A program made the position numbers and the translations under genes. A stretch of 21,189 bases of DNA from Frankiales bacterium. GTDB taxonomy: Bacteria; Actinomycetota; Actinomycetes; Mycobacteriales; SCTD01. Each line of letters starts with the position of its first letter. Positions within the stretch are counted from its first letter, which is position 1. This document shows, one piece after another, positions 13,174 through 21,037 of this stretch. The stretch lies in assembly GCA_025464915.1 (NCBI GenBank), contig JAODNF010000189.1, positions 1-21,189 of the forward strand, given 5' to 3'. The notes under the pieces are model-generated. The model searched no databases. It saw nothing but the letters and a program-made list of their open reading frames with translations, and was not told the DNA's origin.

Positions 13174-14745
13174 TCAGCCGGCGGCGGCCAGGACGCGGTC
13201 GCGGACCTGCTCAGGCGTCATCCGGGCGCCGCCCGCCTCGCGCAGGACGTCCTCGCAGCGGAGCCGGTCCTGGTGGACCATCAGCGCGACCACGTCCTCC
13301 GGCTTGCGGCCGAGCAGCGCCGACCGCAGCGCCGTGACCTCGTCGTCGTAGGCAGGGACGTCGCCGGCGCCGCGCCTTAGCAGCTCGGTCATCTCCTCGG
13401 CGGCGCGGCCCCGCAGGTAGCGGTCCTTGAGGGCGATGACGACCTCGTCGGAGCCGTGCCGCGCCAGGTGGCCCATCTCGACCAGCTGCTCGTCGAGCCG
13501 GTCGCCCGCCGTGCCGAGCACGGTGAGCACCCGGCCGCCCGGGAGCCGCAGCCCGCGGACGACCGACAGCAGCGCCTTCAGCCCGTCCTCGTTGTGGGCG
13601 AGGTCGAGGGCGACCACAGCACCGCCGACGAGCCAGAGGTTCATGCGGCCGAGGGTGTCCTCGCTGCCGAACGTACGCAGGCCCTCGCGGACGGCGTCGA
13701 GCGGCAGCCCGATCGCGAGCGCCGCCGACGTGGCCGCAAGCGCGTTGGCGAGGTCGTGGCGGGACAGGCCGGACAGGGTCATGGGTACGTCGACGAGCGG
13801 CAGGACCGAGGTGACCTCCGCACCCGCCAGCACGGTGATGGTGTCGTCGAGGACCGTCGTGGCCCGGCCACCCGACTGCAGGACCTGCCGCAGCCCGGGT
13901 GAGTCGTGGTCGAGGGAGAACGCCCAGCGACGGCCCTTCGAGGGCATGGCGAGCACCCGCGGGTCCTGCGCGTTGCAGACGAACCAGCCACCCTCGCGGG
14001 TGATGCGGGGCACCACGCCCTTGACCTCGGCGAGGTCGTCGACGGTGTGGATCCCCTGCAGCCCAAGGTGGTCGGCCGCCACGTTCGTCACGACGGAGAC
14101 GTCGTTGTGCAGGGCACCGGCACCCCGGAGCAGCAGCCCGCCGCGAGCCGTCTCGAGCACCGCCAGCTGGACCCGCTTGTCGGACAGGACGGCGCCCGCC
14201 CCGCCGTACCCGCTCCAGTCGCCCTCCTCGACGGCGACGCCGTCGACGAAGACCCCGTCCGTCGAGGACCACCCGGTGACGTTGCCGGCGCAGCGCGAGA
14301 TGTGGGCGACCAGCCGGGTGGTCGTGGTCTTGCCGTTGGTGCCCGTGACGGCAACGACGGGGATCTTCGGCCGGGGCGTCGACGGTGCCGGGCCGGGCTC
14401 GACCCCTTCGAGCGTCGTGATCGAGGGGTCGGCAAGGGCCATCCCGAGGGCGCGGGCCAGCTCGCGCCGTCGCCAGGGGAACGCCACTGTCAGCTGCCCG
14501 GGCTCGGGGCCCGGCCGGCTGCGGACGGCCAGCCTCGTCGTACCCGCCGTGGCGGCGAGCTGACGGACCCGGGCCTCCAGCTCACGGGCGAGCTGCCGGG
14601 CGCGGGCCTCGGCCCTGGGCACCGCCAGCTCGGCCGAGACGTCCAGCACGACCTTGCAGGCCGCGCGCGGGAAGTAGAGGTTCGGGCCGTCGAGCAGCCG
14701 CAGCTCCAGGAGCGTCGGCGGGTGCTCGTCGGGGCGGTGGGGCAC
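13174..14745 (-). CDS. CphA-like Mur ligase lacking the ATP-grasp domain
   Basis: The 523-aa protein aligns by eye with cyanophycin synthetase at both ends. Its N-terminus has LLDGPNLYFPRAACKVVLDV, matching the GPN segment of the CphA N domain, and about residues 84-106 match the end of that domain. It then goes directly to a Mur ligase core: VTGTNGKTTT (133-142), LETARGGLLLRGAG, NVAADHLGLQG, DLAHN (381-385; CphA has DYAHN), TAGDR and RYLRGR. The CphA HxxEH site and the whole ATP-grasp domain are absent. The Mur core of CphA adds Arg to Asp side chains, so an amide ligase acting on cyanophycin or on a related acid is the natural guess. It is convergent to cphA and divergent from the M20 gene. 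GTG 14745 lies 7 nt after TAGGTT, suggesting a leaderless mRNA. Confidence 0.85.
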   Translation of the reverse strand: MPHRPDEHPPTLLELRLLDGPNLYFPRAACKVVLDVSAELAVPRAEARARQLARELEARVRQLAATAGTTRLAVRSRPGPEPGQLTVAFPWRRRELARALGMALADPSITTLEGVEPGPAPSTPRPKIPVVAVTGTNGKTTTTRLVAHISRCAGNVTGWSSTDGVFVDGVAVEEGDWSGYGGAGAVLSDKRVQLAVLETARGGLLLRGAGALHNDVSVVTNVAADHLGLQGIHTVDDLAEVKGVVPRITREGGWFVCNAQDPRVLAMPSKGRRWAFSLDHDSPGLRQVLQSGGRATTVLDDTITVLAGAEVTSVLPLVDVPMTLSGLSRHDLANALAATSAALAIGLPLDAVREGLRTFGSEDTLGRMNLWLVGGAVVALDLAHNEDGLKALLSVVRGLRLPGGRVLTVLGTAGDRLDEQLVEMGHLARHGSDEVVIALKDRYLRGRAAEEMTELLRRGAGDVPAYDDEVTALRSALLGRKPEDVVALMVHQDRLRCEDVLREAGGARMTPEQVRDRVLAAAG

Positions 14746-14752
14746 CCACCTG

Positions 14753-14758
14753 AACCTA
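14753..14758 (-). promoter_or_regulatory. Putative -10 box (TAGGTT) of the CphA-like ligase
   Basis: On the minus strand TAGGTT fits TANNNT and is followed by 7 nt and GTG 14745, a leaderless arrangement. It lies one base away from the oppositely oriented -10 box at 14760. Confidence 0.5.
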
Positions 14759-14759
14759 C

Positions 14760-14765
14760 TAGCGT
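14760..14765 (+). promoter_or_regulatory. Putative -10 box (TAGCGT) of the M20 peptidase gene
   Basis: TAGCGT is followed by 6 nt and GTG 14772, the same leaderless spacing seen at 5799 and 9450. It stands back to back with the TAGGTT box of the divergent ligase gene. Confidence 0.5.
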
Positions 14766-14771
14766 CGAGGT

Positions 14772-15917
14772 GTGGACCTGACCCAGCTGCGCGAGGCCGT
14801 GGCGGCCCGCCGACCGCTCTTCCTGGCCGACCTCGAGCGCCTCGTGAACCTCGACTGCGGGTCCCCCGACAAGGCCGGCGTCGACGCCGCGGGGCGGATC
14901 GCGGCGGAGCGGCTCGAGGCCGACGGCTGGACCGTCGAGCGGCTCGCCCACGACACCTGGGGCGACACCCTCGTCGCCCGCACCGACGGTGGGGCGCCCG
15001 GCCACGTGGTGCTGATGGCGCACCTCGACACGGTCTTCGACAAGGGCGAGGCCGCAGCGCGCCCGTTCTCGGGCGACGGCACGACCGCGCACGGCCCGGG
15101 CGTGACCGACTGCAAGGCGGGCGTGCTGACGGGCGTCAACGCGGTCGCCGCCCTGCGGGCGTCGGGAACGCCGTTCCCGCGCGTGACCTTCCTGCTGACA
15201 CCTGACGAGGAGGTCGGTAGCCCCTCGTCGCGCGAGCACATCGAGCGCCTCGCTCTCGGCGCCGACGCGGCGTTCTGCCTCGAGTGCGCCCGCGCCAACG
15301 GCGACATCGTCAAGGCGCGCAAGGGTGTCGTGGACCTGGTCGTCGAGATCGAGGGTCGCGCCGCCCATGCCGGCATCGAGCCGGAGAAGGGCATCAACGC
15401 CGCCCTCGACGCGGCCCTGACGACCATCGCCCTTCAGGAGCTGAACGGCCGCTGGCCCGGGGTGACCGTCAACGTCGGCGTCATCAGGGCCGGCTCGCGC
15501 CCCAACGTCGTCTGCCCCTCGGCGCGACTGGAGGTCGACGTCCGGGCGGTCGAGCTGGCGACGTTCCACGACGCGGTGGCGGAGGTGGAGCGGGTGGCTG
15601 CGGAGGTCCGGGTCCCCGGGGCCGTCAAGACCGTGCACCGCACGGCGGCCCACCCGCCGATGGAGCCGACCGCCGCCGGTGACGCCCTGGTGGCCAAGGC
15701 TCTGGACCTGGCCGCTCAGCTCGGCATCGAGACGGCCGCCTGCGGGACGGGCGGCGCCGCCGACGCCAACACCACCAGTGCGATGGGTGTCCCGACGATC
15801 GACGGCCTCGGGCCCGTCGGCGGTGACGACCACGCGCCGAGCGAGTGGCTGGACCTCACGAGCATCACCCCTCGCGTCACCCTGCTGGCCGCCCTGATCG
15901 CCTCCGTCGCCCCCTGA
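14772..15917 (+). CDS. M20 family zinc metallopeptidase, carboxypeptidase G2-like
   Basis: The 381-aa protein has all expected M20 metal and catalytic residues: HLDTVF (His84, catalytic Asp86), GVTDCKAG (bridging Asp113), TPDEEVGS (catalytic Glu146, metal Glu147), Glu171 and GDDH (His354). A lid/dimerisation domain with GRAAHAG lies near 195-300. No signal peptide is present, so it is cytoplasmic. CPG2/ArgE/carnosinase relatives hydrolyse amide bonds of small amino-acid conjugates, including beta-linked dipeptides. Being next to cphBA and divergent from the CphA-like ligase, it could hydrolyse beta-Asp-Arg, since no isoaspartyl dipeptidase or plant-type asparaginase gene lies in the window. 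That role is inference. Start GTG 14772 appears leaderless. Confidence 0.88.
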   Translation: MDLTQLREAVAARRPLFLADLERLVNLDCGSPDKAGVDAAGRIAAERLEADGWTVERLAHDTWGDTLVARTDGGAPGHVVLMAHLDTVFDKGEAAARPFSGDGTTAHGPGVTDCKAGVLTGVNAVAALRASGTPFPRVTFLLTPDEEVGSPSSREHIERLALGADAAFCLECARANGDIVKARKGVVDLVVEIEGRAAHAGIEPEKGINAALDAALTTIALQELNGRWPGVTVNVGVIRAGSRPNVVCPSARLEVDVRAVELATFHDAVAEVERVAAEVRVPGAVKTVHRTAAHPPMEPTAAGDALVAKALDLAAQLGIETAACGTGGAADANTTSAMGVPTIDGLGPVGGDDHAPSEWLDLTSITPRVTLLAALIASVAP

Positions 15918-15972
15918 TCGGTTGCGCCCGGGCGTCAGCCGGACCCGTTCGAACCGATTCGACGGAGGGGGC

Positions 15973-15999
15973 TGTCGATCTGGGCGGATCCCGTCCGTC
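15973..15999 (+). promoter_or_regulatory. ECF42-type sigma promoter for the DGPF-sigma operon
   Basis: TGTCGA (15973-15978) and CGTC (15996-15999) are separated by 17 nt. ECF42 sigma factors are reported to recognise TGTCGA at -35 and a CGA/TC core at -10 (from memory), and to act on the DGPF genes beside them. The site lies 52 nt before ATG 16051 of the DGPF gene, so self-activation of this operon is expected. Confidence 0.65.
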
Positions 16000-16050
16000 G
16001 GAGGAGCATGAGGGGCGCACGAGCGGCCTACCTGACGAGGGAGATGCACG

Positions 16051-16383
16051 ATGTCGCAGTACCTGGTTCTCATCTACGGCGACCCGTCCTACGAGGCGGG
16101 CAGCAGTGACGACGTCATGAAGGGGCACATGAAGTTCGGCGAGGACCACGGTCCGCGCATCGCCGGCGGCAACGCCCTGCAGCCGACCACCACGGCCACG
16201 AGCGTCCGTCCCGACGGCGCCGGCTTCACGGTCACCGACGGGCCTTTCCTCGAGACCAAGGAGGCCCTGGGCGGCTACTACCTCATCGAGGCCGACGACC
16301 TCGACGAGGCGATCCGCATCAGCAAGGACATCCCGATGCCCGCCGGCGGCGTCGAGATCCGGCCCGTCGTGGTGTTCGAGTAG
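16051..16383 (+). CDS. DGPF/YCII-related domain protein
   Basis: The 110-aa protein shows the YCII-like ferredoxin-type fold pattern: YLVLIYGDP at the start, the signature TDGPFLETKEALGGYYLIE (from residue 62) and a C-terminal IEIRP-like end (VEIRPVVVFE). GAGGGAG (16037-16043) sits 7 nt before ATG 16051. Proteins of this type are nearly always encoded beside ECF42 sigma factors, and the sigma gene follows directly here. Their biochemical role is unsettled; they are the main known targets of the sigma factor and may bind a small molecule or act as enzyme-like partners. Confidence 0.92.
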   Translation: MSQYLVLIYGDPSYEAGSSDDVMKGHMKFGEDHGPRIAGGNALQPTTTATSVRPDGAGFTVTDGPFLETKEALGGYYLIEADDLDEAIRISKDIPMPAGGVEIRPVVVFE

Positions 16384-16421
16384 ACGCCGTCGCCGACGCG
16401 CACCGTCGCGAGTGGGCCGCT

Positions 16422-17579
16422 GTGCTCGCCGCGACGGTGCGGGTCACGCGCGACCTCGACCTGGCCGAGGAGTGCGTGCAGGACGCCTTCGCGAAGGCCC
16501 TCACGACGTGGGGCGACGACCCACCGCGCAATCGCGGGGCCTGGCTCACGACCGCGGCCCGCAACCGGGCGCTCGACGTGATCCGGCGCGAGGCGACCCT
16601 CCGCACCAAGCTGCCGCTGCTCGTGATGGACGAGCAGGACCCGCAGGGGCCGTTCCCCGACGACCGGCTGCGGCTGCTGTTCACCTGCTGCCACCCCGCG
16701 ATCGACCCGCAGGCGCAGGTGGCCCTGAGCCTGCGGCTGCTCTGCGGCCTGTCGACGGCTGAGGTGGCGCGCGCGTTCCTGGTCAGCGAGCCGACGATGG
16801 CTGCCCGGATCACCCGCGCCAAGAAGAAGATCGCCCGGGCCCGCATCCCCTACCGCGTCCCGGCGGCGGACGAGCTCGCCGGCCGGGTGGACGCCGTCCT
16901 CGCCGCGCTCCACCTGCTCTTCACCACGGGGCACAGCGCGCCCGCCGGTGACCAGCTGGTCCGGCACGACCTCGTCGCCCGGGCCCTCGACCTGACCCGG
17001 ATGCTGCACGCCCTGCTGCCGCTGCCGGAGGTCATGGGCCTGGAGGCACTGGTGCTGCTGACCGATGCCCGGCGGGCCACGAGGGTCGACGACGAGGGCC
17101 GCATCCTGCTGCTCGAGCACCAGGACCGCGCGAAGTGGGACCGCGCCCAGATCTCCGAGGCGCTCGAGCTGGTCCGGAGCGCCTTGACCGAGGACCCGGG
17201 GCGGTACGCCCTGCAGGCCGCCATCGCGGCCGTGCACGCCGAGGCCACGACGTACGCGGAGACCGACTGGCGCGAGATCGTCGGCCTCTACGACCTGCTG
17301 CTGCGGCAGTGGCCGAGCCCCGTCGTGCGGCTCAACCGCGCAGTGGCAGTCGGCATGGCCGCCGGTCCGCAGGCCGGGCTGGACGTCCTCGAGCCGCTGG
17401 GTGACGAGCCGGTGCTGGCGACCTACGCCTACCTCCCGGTGGCGCGGGCGCACTTCCTGACCGAGCTCGGTCGGACCGGCGAGGCGAGGAGCGCGTACGA
17501 GGAGGCACTGCTGCTCACGGAGAACCTGGTCGAGCGCGCCTACCTGGCCGAGAAGCTGTCAGGCCTCGAGGCGACGTAG
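16422..17579 (+). CDS. ECF42-group RNA polymerase sigma factor with C-terminal TPR-like extension
   Basis: Region sigma2 is visible as VTRDLDLAEECVQDAFAKAL and RNRGAWLTTAARNRALDVIRR. Sigma4 follows as LRLLCGLSTAEVARAFLVSE and TMAARITRAKKKI. A long extension of roughly 200 residues (from about 175) with TPR-like helices and RLNRAVAVGMAAGPQAGLD is diagnostic of ECF42. The extension, in place of an anti-sigma factor, is thought to control activity. GTG 16422 is the first standard start in frame, but similarity continues upstream (DAVADAHRREWAAVLA) to the DGPF stop codon near 16380, so the real N-terminus is probably about 14 residues longer with a non-standard start. The 3' end overlaps the convergent MFS gene by 21 bases. 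Confidence 0.9.
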   Translation: MLAATVRVTRDLDLAEECVQDAFAKALTTWGDDPPRNRGAWLTTAARNRALDVIRREATLRTKLPLLVMDEQDPQGPFPDDRLRLLFTCCHPAIDPQAQVALSLRLLCGLSTAEVARAFLVSEPTMAARITRAKKKIARARIPYRVPAADELAGRVDAVLAALHLLFTTGHSAPAGDQLVRHDLVARALDLTRMLHALLPLPEVMGLEALVLLTDARRATRVDDEGRILLLEHQDRAKWDRAQISEALELVRSALTEDPGRYALQAAIAAVHAEATTYAETDWREIVGLYDLLLRQWPSPVVRLNRAVAVGMAAGPQAGLDVLEPLGDEPVLATYAYLPVARAHFLTELGRTGEARSAYEEALLLTENLVERAYLAEKLSGLEAT

Positions 17580-18773
17580 CAGCGGGACAGCGGCGAGGGT
17601 GGCGATCCCGATGACGGGCCAGAGCGCCGCGTACCCGTGGGTCTCCTCGAAAAGGCCGCCGGAGAAGCGCACCGCCCAGCCCACGAGAAGCGGCCCGAGC
17701 ACGATGCCGACACCTCGCGAGACGTCGACCAGCCCCGCCGCCACGCCCTCGGAGCCCGGCGGCGCGACGAGGAAGGCCAAGGCCTGCGGCAGCGTCAGCA
17801 GCACCGAACCGGCGAGCGCCACGAACGGCAGCAGCACGAGCTCCGGTCCGAGGGACGTGGGCAGCGCTCCGGCCACGAGCCCGACGCCGTAGAGGACACC
17901 GGACCACGACATCACGGCAATGATCCCGAACCGCCTCTCCAGTGCGCTCGCGAGCGGTGCCCCCAGCACGTAGGCGACCGCGACCACGCCGATCACCACG
18001 GACGCGACGCCGGTCGAGTGACCCAGGCCCTTGGTGACGTAGAGGACGATGAAGCTGCGGAGGCCGGCAAAACCCAGCTCGAGCAGGGCGTTGACCAGCG
18101 CGAAGGTTCGCATACCCTTGCTGCGCAGGACCTCTCGCACCGACAAGGTGCGCGCCGACTCGTGTGGGACGCGTTGCTGCAGCTCCGCGACAGGGACGAG
18201 CGCCAGCGTCGACAGGAGGAGCAGCGCGCCGGCAACGACGAAGGGCAGCGGCATCCAGAGCTCGAGGAACACGCCGCCCGACAGCAGCGCCACACCGAGG
18301 CCGACACCGCGCAGGACTCCCTGTGAGGCTTGCGACCGCGCGTAGAGGTGCCGGGGCAGCAGGTCGGCGTAGAGCGCCCGGTACGGCGGGTAGTAGAGGT
18401 AGTAACCGAGGAAGAACATCGCCACCGCGACGCTCGCCACGAGCAGGTTGACCGACAGCGGGAGCAGCACCAGACCGGCGAGTGCCAGCGGGGCCCCCAG
18501 CAGCACGAACGGCAGGCGCTTGCCGAGGCGGGTCGGGGGGAGCCGGTCCGACATCGCCCCGGCCACCAGCGGCAGTGCCAGGGCCAGCGCGCCCTCGCCA
18601 CCGAGGATGGCACCCACGACCCCGGTGTCGTGCACCTTGTCGTAGAGGATCGAGGGTCCGTACGACGTCAGGGTGCTCAGCGCGAACGCCAACCCGAACG
18701 TCGGCAGCCCGAGCAGGGTCAGGAGCGGGCGGATCTCCCGCGCCTGGGTGTCCTCCACGGGGGCCCTCAGCAC
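17559..18773 (-). CDS. MFS transporter, 12-helix type
   Basis: The 404-aa protein has about 12 hydrophobic helices. MSDRLPPTRLGKRLPFVLLG is a motif A-like loop between helices 2 and 3, of the form seen in glycoside/SUT-like (GPH, SLC45-like) carriers. FLGYYLYYPPYRALYADLLP lies near the fourth helix, with a repeat-like ASALERRFG loop in the second half. Substrate is unknown; a sugar or other small solute is possible. Start GTG 18773 follows AGGA by about 8 nt; GTG 18761 is also possible. An open frame extends further upstream but is not protein-like there. It is convergent to the sigma gene and divergent from the secreted hydrolase. Confidence 0.85.
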   Translation of the reverse strand: MLRAPVEDTQAREIRPLLTLLGLPTFGLAFALSTLTSYGPSILYDKVHDTGVVGAILGGEGALALALPLVAGAMSDRLPPTRLGKRLPFVLLGAPLALAGLVLLPLSVNLLVASVAVAMFFLGYYLYYPPYRALYADLLPRHLYARSQASQGVLRGVGLGVALLSGGVFLELWMPLPFVVAGALLLLSTLALVPVAELQQRVPHESARTLSVREVLRSKGMRTFALVNALLELGFAGLRSFIVLYVTKGLGHSTGVASVVIGVVAVAYVLGAPLASALERRFGIIAVMSWSGVLYGVGLVAGALPTSLGPELVLLPFVALAGSVLLTLPQALAFLVAPPGSEGVAAGLVDVSRGVGIVLGPLLVGWAVRFSGGLFEETHGYAALWPVIGIATLAAVPLLRRLEA

Positions 18774-18795
18774 GCGGCCATCCTGCCGCAGAGCT

Positions 18796-18806
18796 TGCAC
18801 CGTGCA
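18796..18806. promoter_or_regulatory. 11-bp palindrome in divergent intergenic region
   Basis: TGCAC-C-GTGCA is a perfect inverted repeat with a one-base centre, located in the 95-nt gap between the divergent MFS and secreted hydrolase genes. It could be an operator, but the short length makes chance occurrence possible. Confidence 0.25.
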
Positions 18807-18868
18807 CGCAGGAACCGGGCGGCGCGCGTCGAAACACCTGAGCAACGTTCCTTGCTGGAGGTCCCCCC

Positions 18869-20992
18869 GTGCGCGTCCGCACCGCCCTGATCGCTGCCGC
18901 TCTCGCCGCGGCGGCCCTGCCCGCGCTCGCCCACGCCGACCCCACCGACTGCCTCGAGGTCGACATCGACGCCGCGCTGTGCGCGGTGACCAGCGCCGGT
19001 CAGACGGCACAGACCGCGGAGCAGCCGGCGATCCCTGCCCGCGACGCCGCTCGGCTGGCCGCGGACAAGGCCCTCGAGGCCGCAGGCATCTGCAACCCGC
19101 TCGACCACGCCGCGTGCCTGCTGCCCTTCCCGAACGACGACCTGACGAAGGCCGACCCGACCACAGCGACCGGCCGCCGCATCGACATCGACCCGCTCGC
19201 GATGCCGCGCAACGTCGCCAACCGCCCGATGGACCCGACCGAGCTCAACCGCAACGACGGCTGGTCCCCGGGAACGCCGATCCTGACGGTGGTGCCGCGC
19301 CTGAGCACGAGCCGGTCGGGGATCCCCAGCGAGGCCGACCCCGGCGACAGCCTCGGGGCGGACGCGCCTGTGGTCCTCGTGGACGCCACCACCGGCAAGC
19401 GCTGGCCCTACACCGCGGAGCTCGACACCAACGCGCTCGACGGCGAGCAGCCGCTTCTCATCGTCCGCCCGGCGATCAACTTCCCGGACGGCCACCGGAT
19501 CGTCATCGGCCTGCGCGACCTCAAGGACAGCGCGGGCAAGGCCATCCCCGCAGGCCCGGAGTTCGCGAAGCTGCGAGCAGGGGCAACGGCCAAGGACCCC
19601 GTCTTCGGGCCGCTCATCAGGGCCCACGTCGCGCCGAAGGACCTGTTCCTCGCGTGGACGTTCACGATCGCGAGCACCCGCAACACCACGGAGCGGATGC
19701 TCCACCTCCGCGACGACGCGTTTGCCAGCCTCAAGGGCGCTGCGCCGTCGTTCACGGTCGACACCGTCACGCAGAACTACAGCGACAAGGTCGCGACCCG
19801 CATCGAGGGCACCTTCCAGGTCCCCAACTACCTGACCACGCCGGTGAACCACAAGGAGCCGGTGCTCGGCAGCGACCCGGGCCTGCCCGGCACCCGCTTC
19901 CTCTACCTGCCGGGCTCCGACCTGCCGCAGCGCAACGGCAGCTTCACGGCGACCTACACCTGCGACGTCCCGAAGAGCGCGTCGGCGAAGCACCCTTCCC
20001 GCGGGTCCATCTACGGCCACGGCCTGCTCGGCGGCCAGGGCGAGGTCGGCGCCGGCAACGTCCAGAAGATGGGCAACGAGAACAACGTCCTGTTCTGCGC
20101 CACCGACTGGTACGGCATGGCGACCGGTGACGTCCCCAACGTCGCCACGTTCCTCGCCGACATGAGCTACTTCCCGACCCTGCCCGACCGGGTGCAGGAA
20201 GGCATGCTGGCCCAGCTGTTCCTCGCCCGGCTGGTCAAGGACCCGCGCGGGTTCGCCAGCGCCGCCGCCTTCGCTCACCGGCTCGCACCCGGCACCGTCT
20301 ACTACGACGGCAACAGCCAGGGCGGCATCATCGGCGGCGCGCTGCTCGCCGTCAGCCAGGACATCACCCGCGGCGTGCTCGGCGTCGTCGGCATGAACTA
20401 CTCGACGCTGCTCGACCGGAGCAGCGACTTCTCGACCTACGAGTCGGTGTTCAACGCGGCGTACCCGAGCGAGGTCGACCGCGAGCTGGTCTTCGGCCTG
20501 ATCCAGCCGCTGTGGGACCGCGGTGAGAACAACGGGTACGCCGAGCACATCACGACGAACCTGCTGCCCCACACCCCGAAGCACACCGTCCTGCTCTCCG
20601 TCGCCCTCGGCGACCACCAGGTCAGCAACTACTCCGCCCTGGTGATGGCGCGCACCCTCGGCGCGCGCACCAACGGCGGCTTCCTGGCCAAGGGCCGCTC
20701 GTGGGAGAGCAGCCCCGGCTGGGGGCTGCCGAGGTTCACCGGTTCGTGGAACGGCAGCGCGATCGTCTTCTGGGACAGCGGCACGGCGCTGCCGCCGCTG
20801 GGCAACACGCCGCCCGTCGAGGGCAGCGACCTCAAGGGGCACGACCCGCACGAGGACCCCCGCGCGACCTACCTCGACCGAGTCCAGAAGGGCCTGTTCC
20901 TGCAGCCGACCGGCAAGGTCGTCGACGTCTGCAAGGGCAAGCCGTGCATCGGCCGGCCGCTCGGCCCCGAGGACCCGCCGACAAAGAAGTAG
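18869..20992 (+). CDS. Large secreted alpha/beta-hydrolase-like protein
   Basis: The 707-aa protein has a clear Sec signal (MRVRTALIAAALAAAALPAL, cleavage after AHA at about 23). Residues about 75-120 hold a cysteine-containing LPFPND region. An Ig-like/SbsA-like segment at about 160-230 reads VDATTGKRWPYTAELD through FPDGHRIVIGLRDLKDSAGKAI. The C-terminal half has a hydrolase core: YGHGLLGG (382-389, oxyanion region), nucleophile elbow GNSQGG (Ser483), GDHQVS (581-586) near the expected acid, and GHDPHED near the end as candidate His. It therefore looks like an extracellular esterase, lipase or peptidase, with no named family recognised. GTG 18869 is preceded by GGAGG at 7 nt spacing. The stop codon forms part of a terminator hairpin. 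Confidence 0.85.
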   Translation: MRVRTALIAAALAAAALPALAHADPTDCLEVDIDAALCAVTSAGQTAQTAEQPAIPARDAARLAADKALEAAGICNPLDHAACLLPFPNDDLTKADPTTATGRRIDIDPLAMPRNVANRPMDPTELNRNDGWSPGTPILTVVPRLSTSRSGIPSEADPGDSLGADAPVVLVDATTGKRWPYTAELDTNALDGEQPLLIVRPAINFPDGHRIVIGLRDLKDSAGKAIPAGPEFAKLRAGATAKDPVFGPLIRAHVAPKDLFLAWTFTIASTRNTTERMLHLRDDAFASLKGAAPSFTVDTVTQNYSDKVATRIEGTFQVPNYLTTPVNHKEPVLGSDPGLPGTRFLYLPGSDLPQRNGSFTATYTCDVPKSASAKHPSRGSIYGHGLLGGQGEVGAGNVQKMGNENNVLFCATDWYGMATGDVPNVATFLADMSYFPTLPDRVQEGMLAQLFLARLVKDPRGFASAAAFAHRLAPGTVYYDGNSQGGIIGGALLAVSQDITRGVLGVVGMNYSTLLDRSSDFSTYESVFNAAYPSEVDRELVFGLIQPLWDRGENNGYAEHITTNLLPHTPKHTVLLSVALGDHQVSNYSALVMARTLGARTNGGFLAKGRSWESSPGWGLPRFTGSWNGSAIVFWDSGTALPPLGNTPPVEGSDLKGHDPHEDPRATYLDRVQKGLFLQPTGKVVDVCKGKPCIGRPLGPEDPPTKK

Positions 20993-21023
20993 CCCCCCGG
21001 GAGCAGCTGCTCCCGAGGGGCTA
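20990..21023. terminator. Strong bidirectional hairpin terminator
   Basis: A 17-nt arm (20990-21006) pairs with the next 17 nt (21007-21023) with only one C/A mismatch (20997 with 21016). The pairing is 16 of 17, mostly G-C, and the apex has to open for a loop. The 5' arm includes the TAG stop of the secreted hydrolase. It stands between that gene and the convergent gene ending at 21038, so it can serve both strands. Confidence 0.8.
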
Positions 21024-21037
21024 CCCCCGCGCTGTTG

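Noticed and set aside
18774..19010. N-terminal extension of the second MFS transporter
   Set aside because: The extra residues are Arg-rich, overlap the divergent hydrolase gene and its ribosome site, and precede the first helix by about 90 residues.
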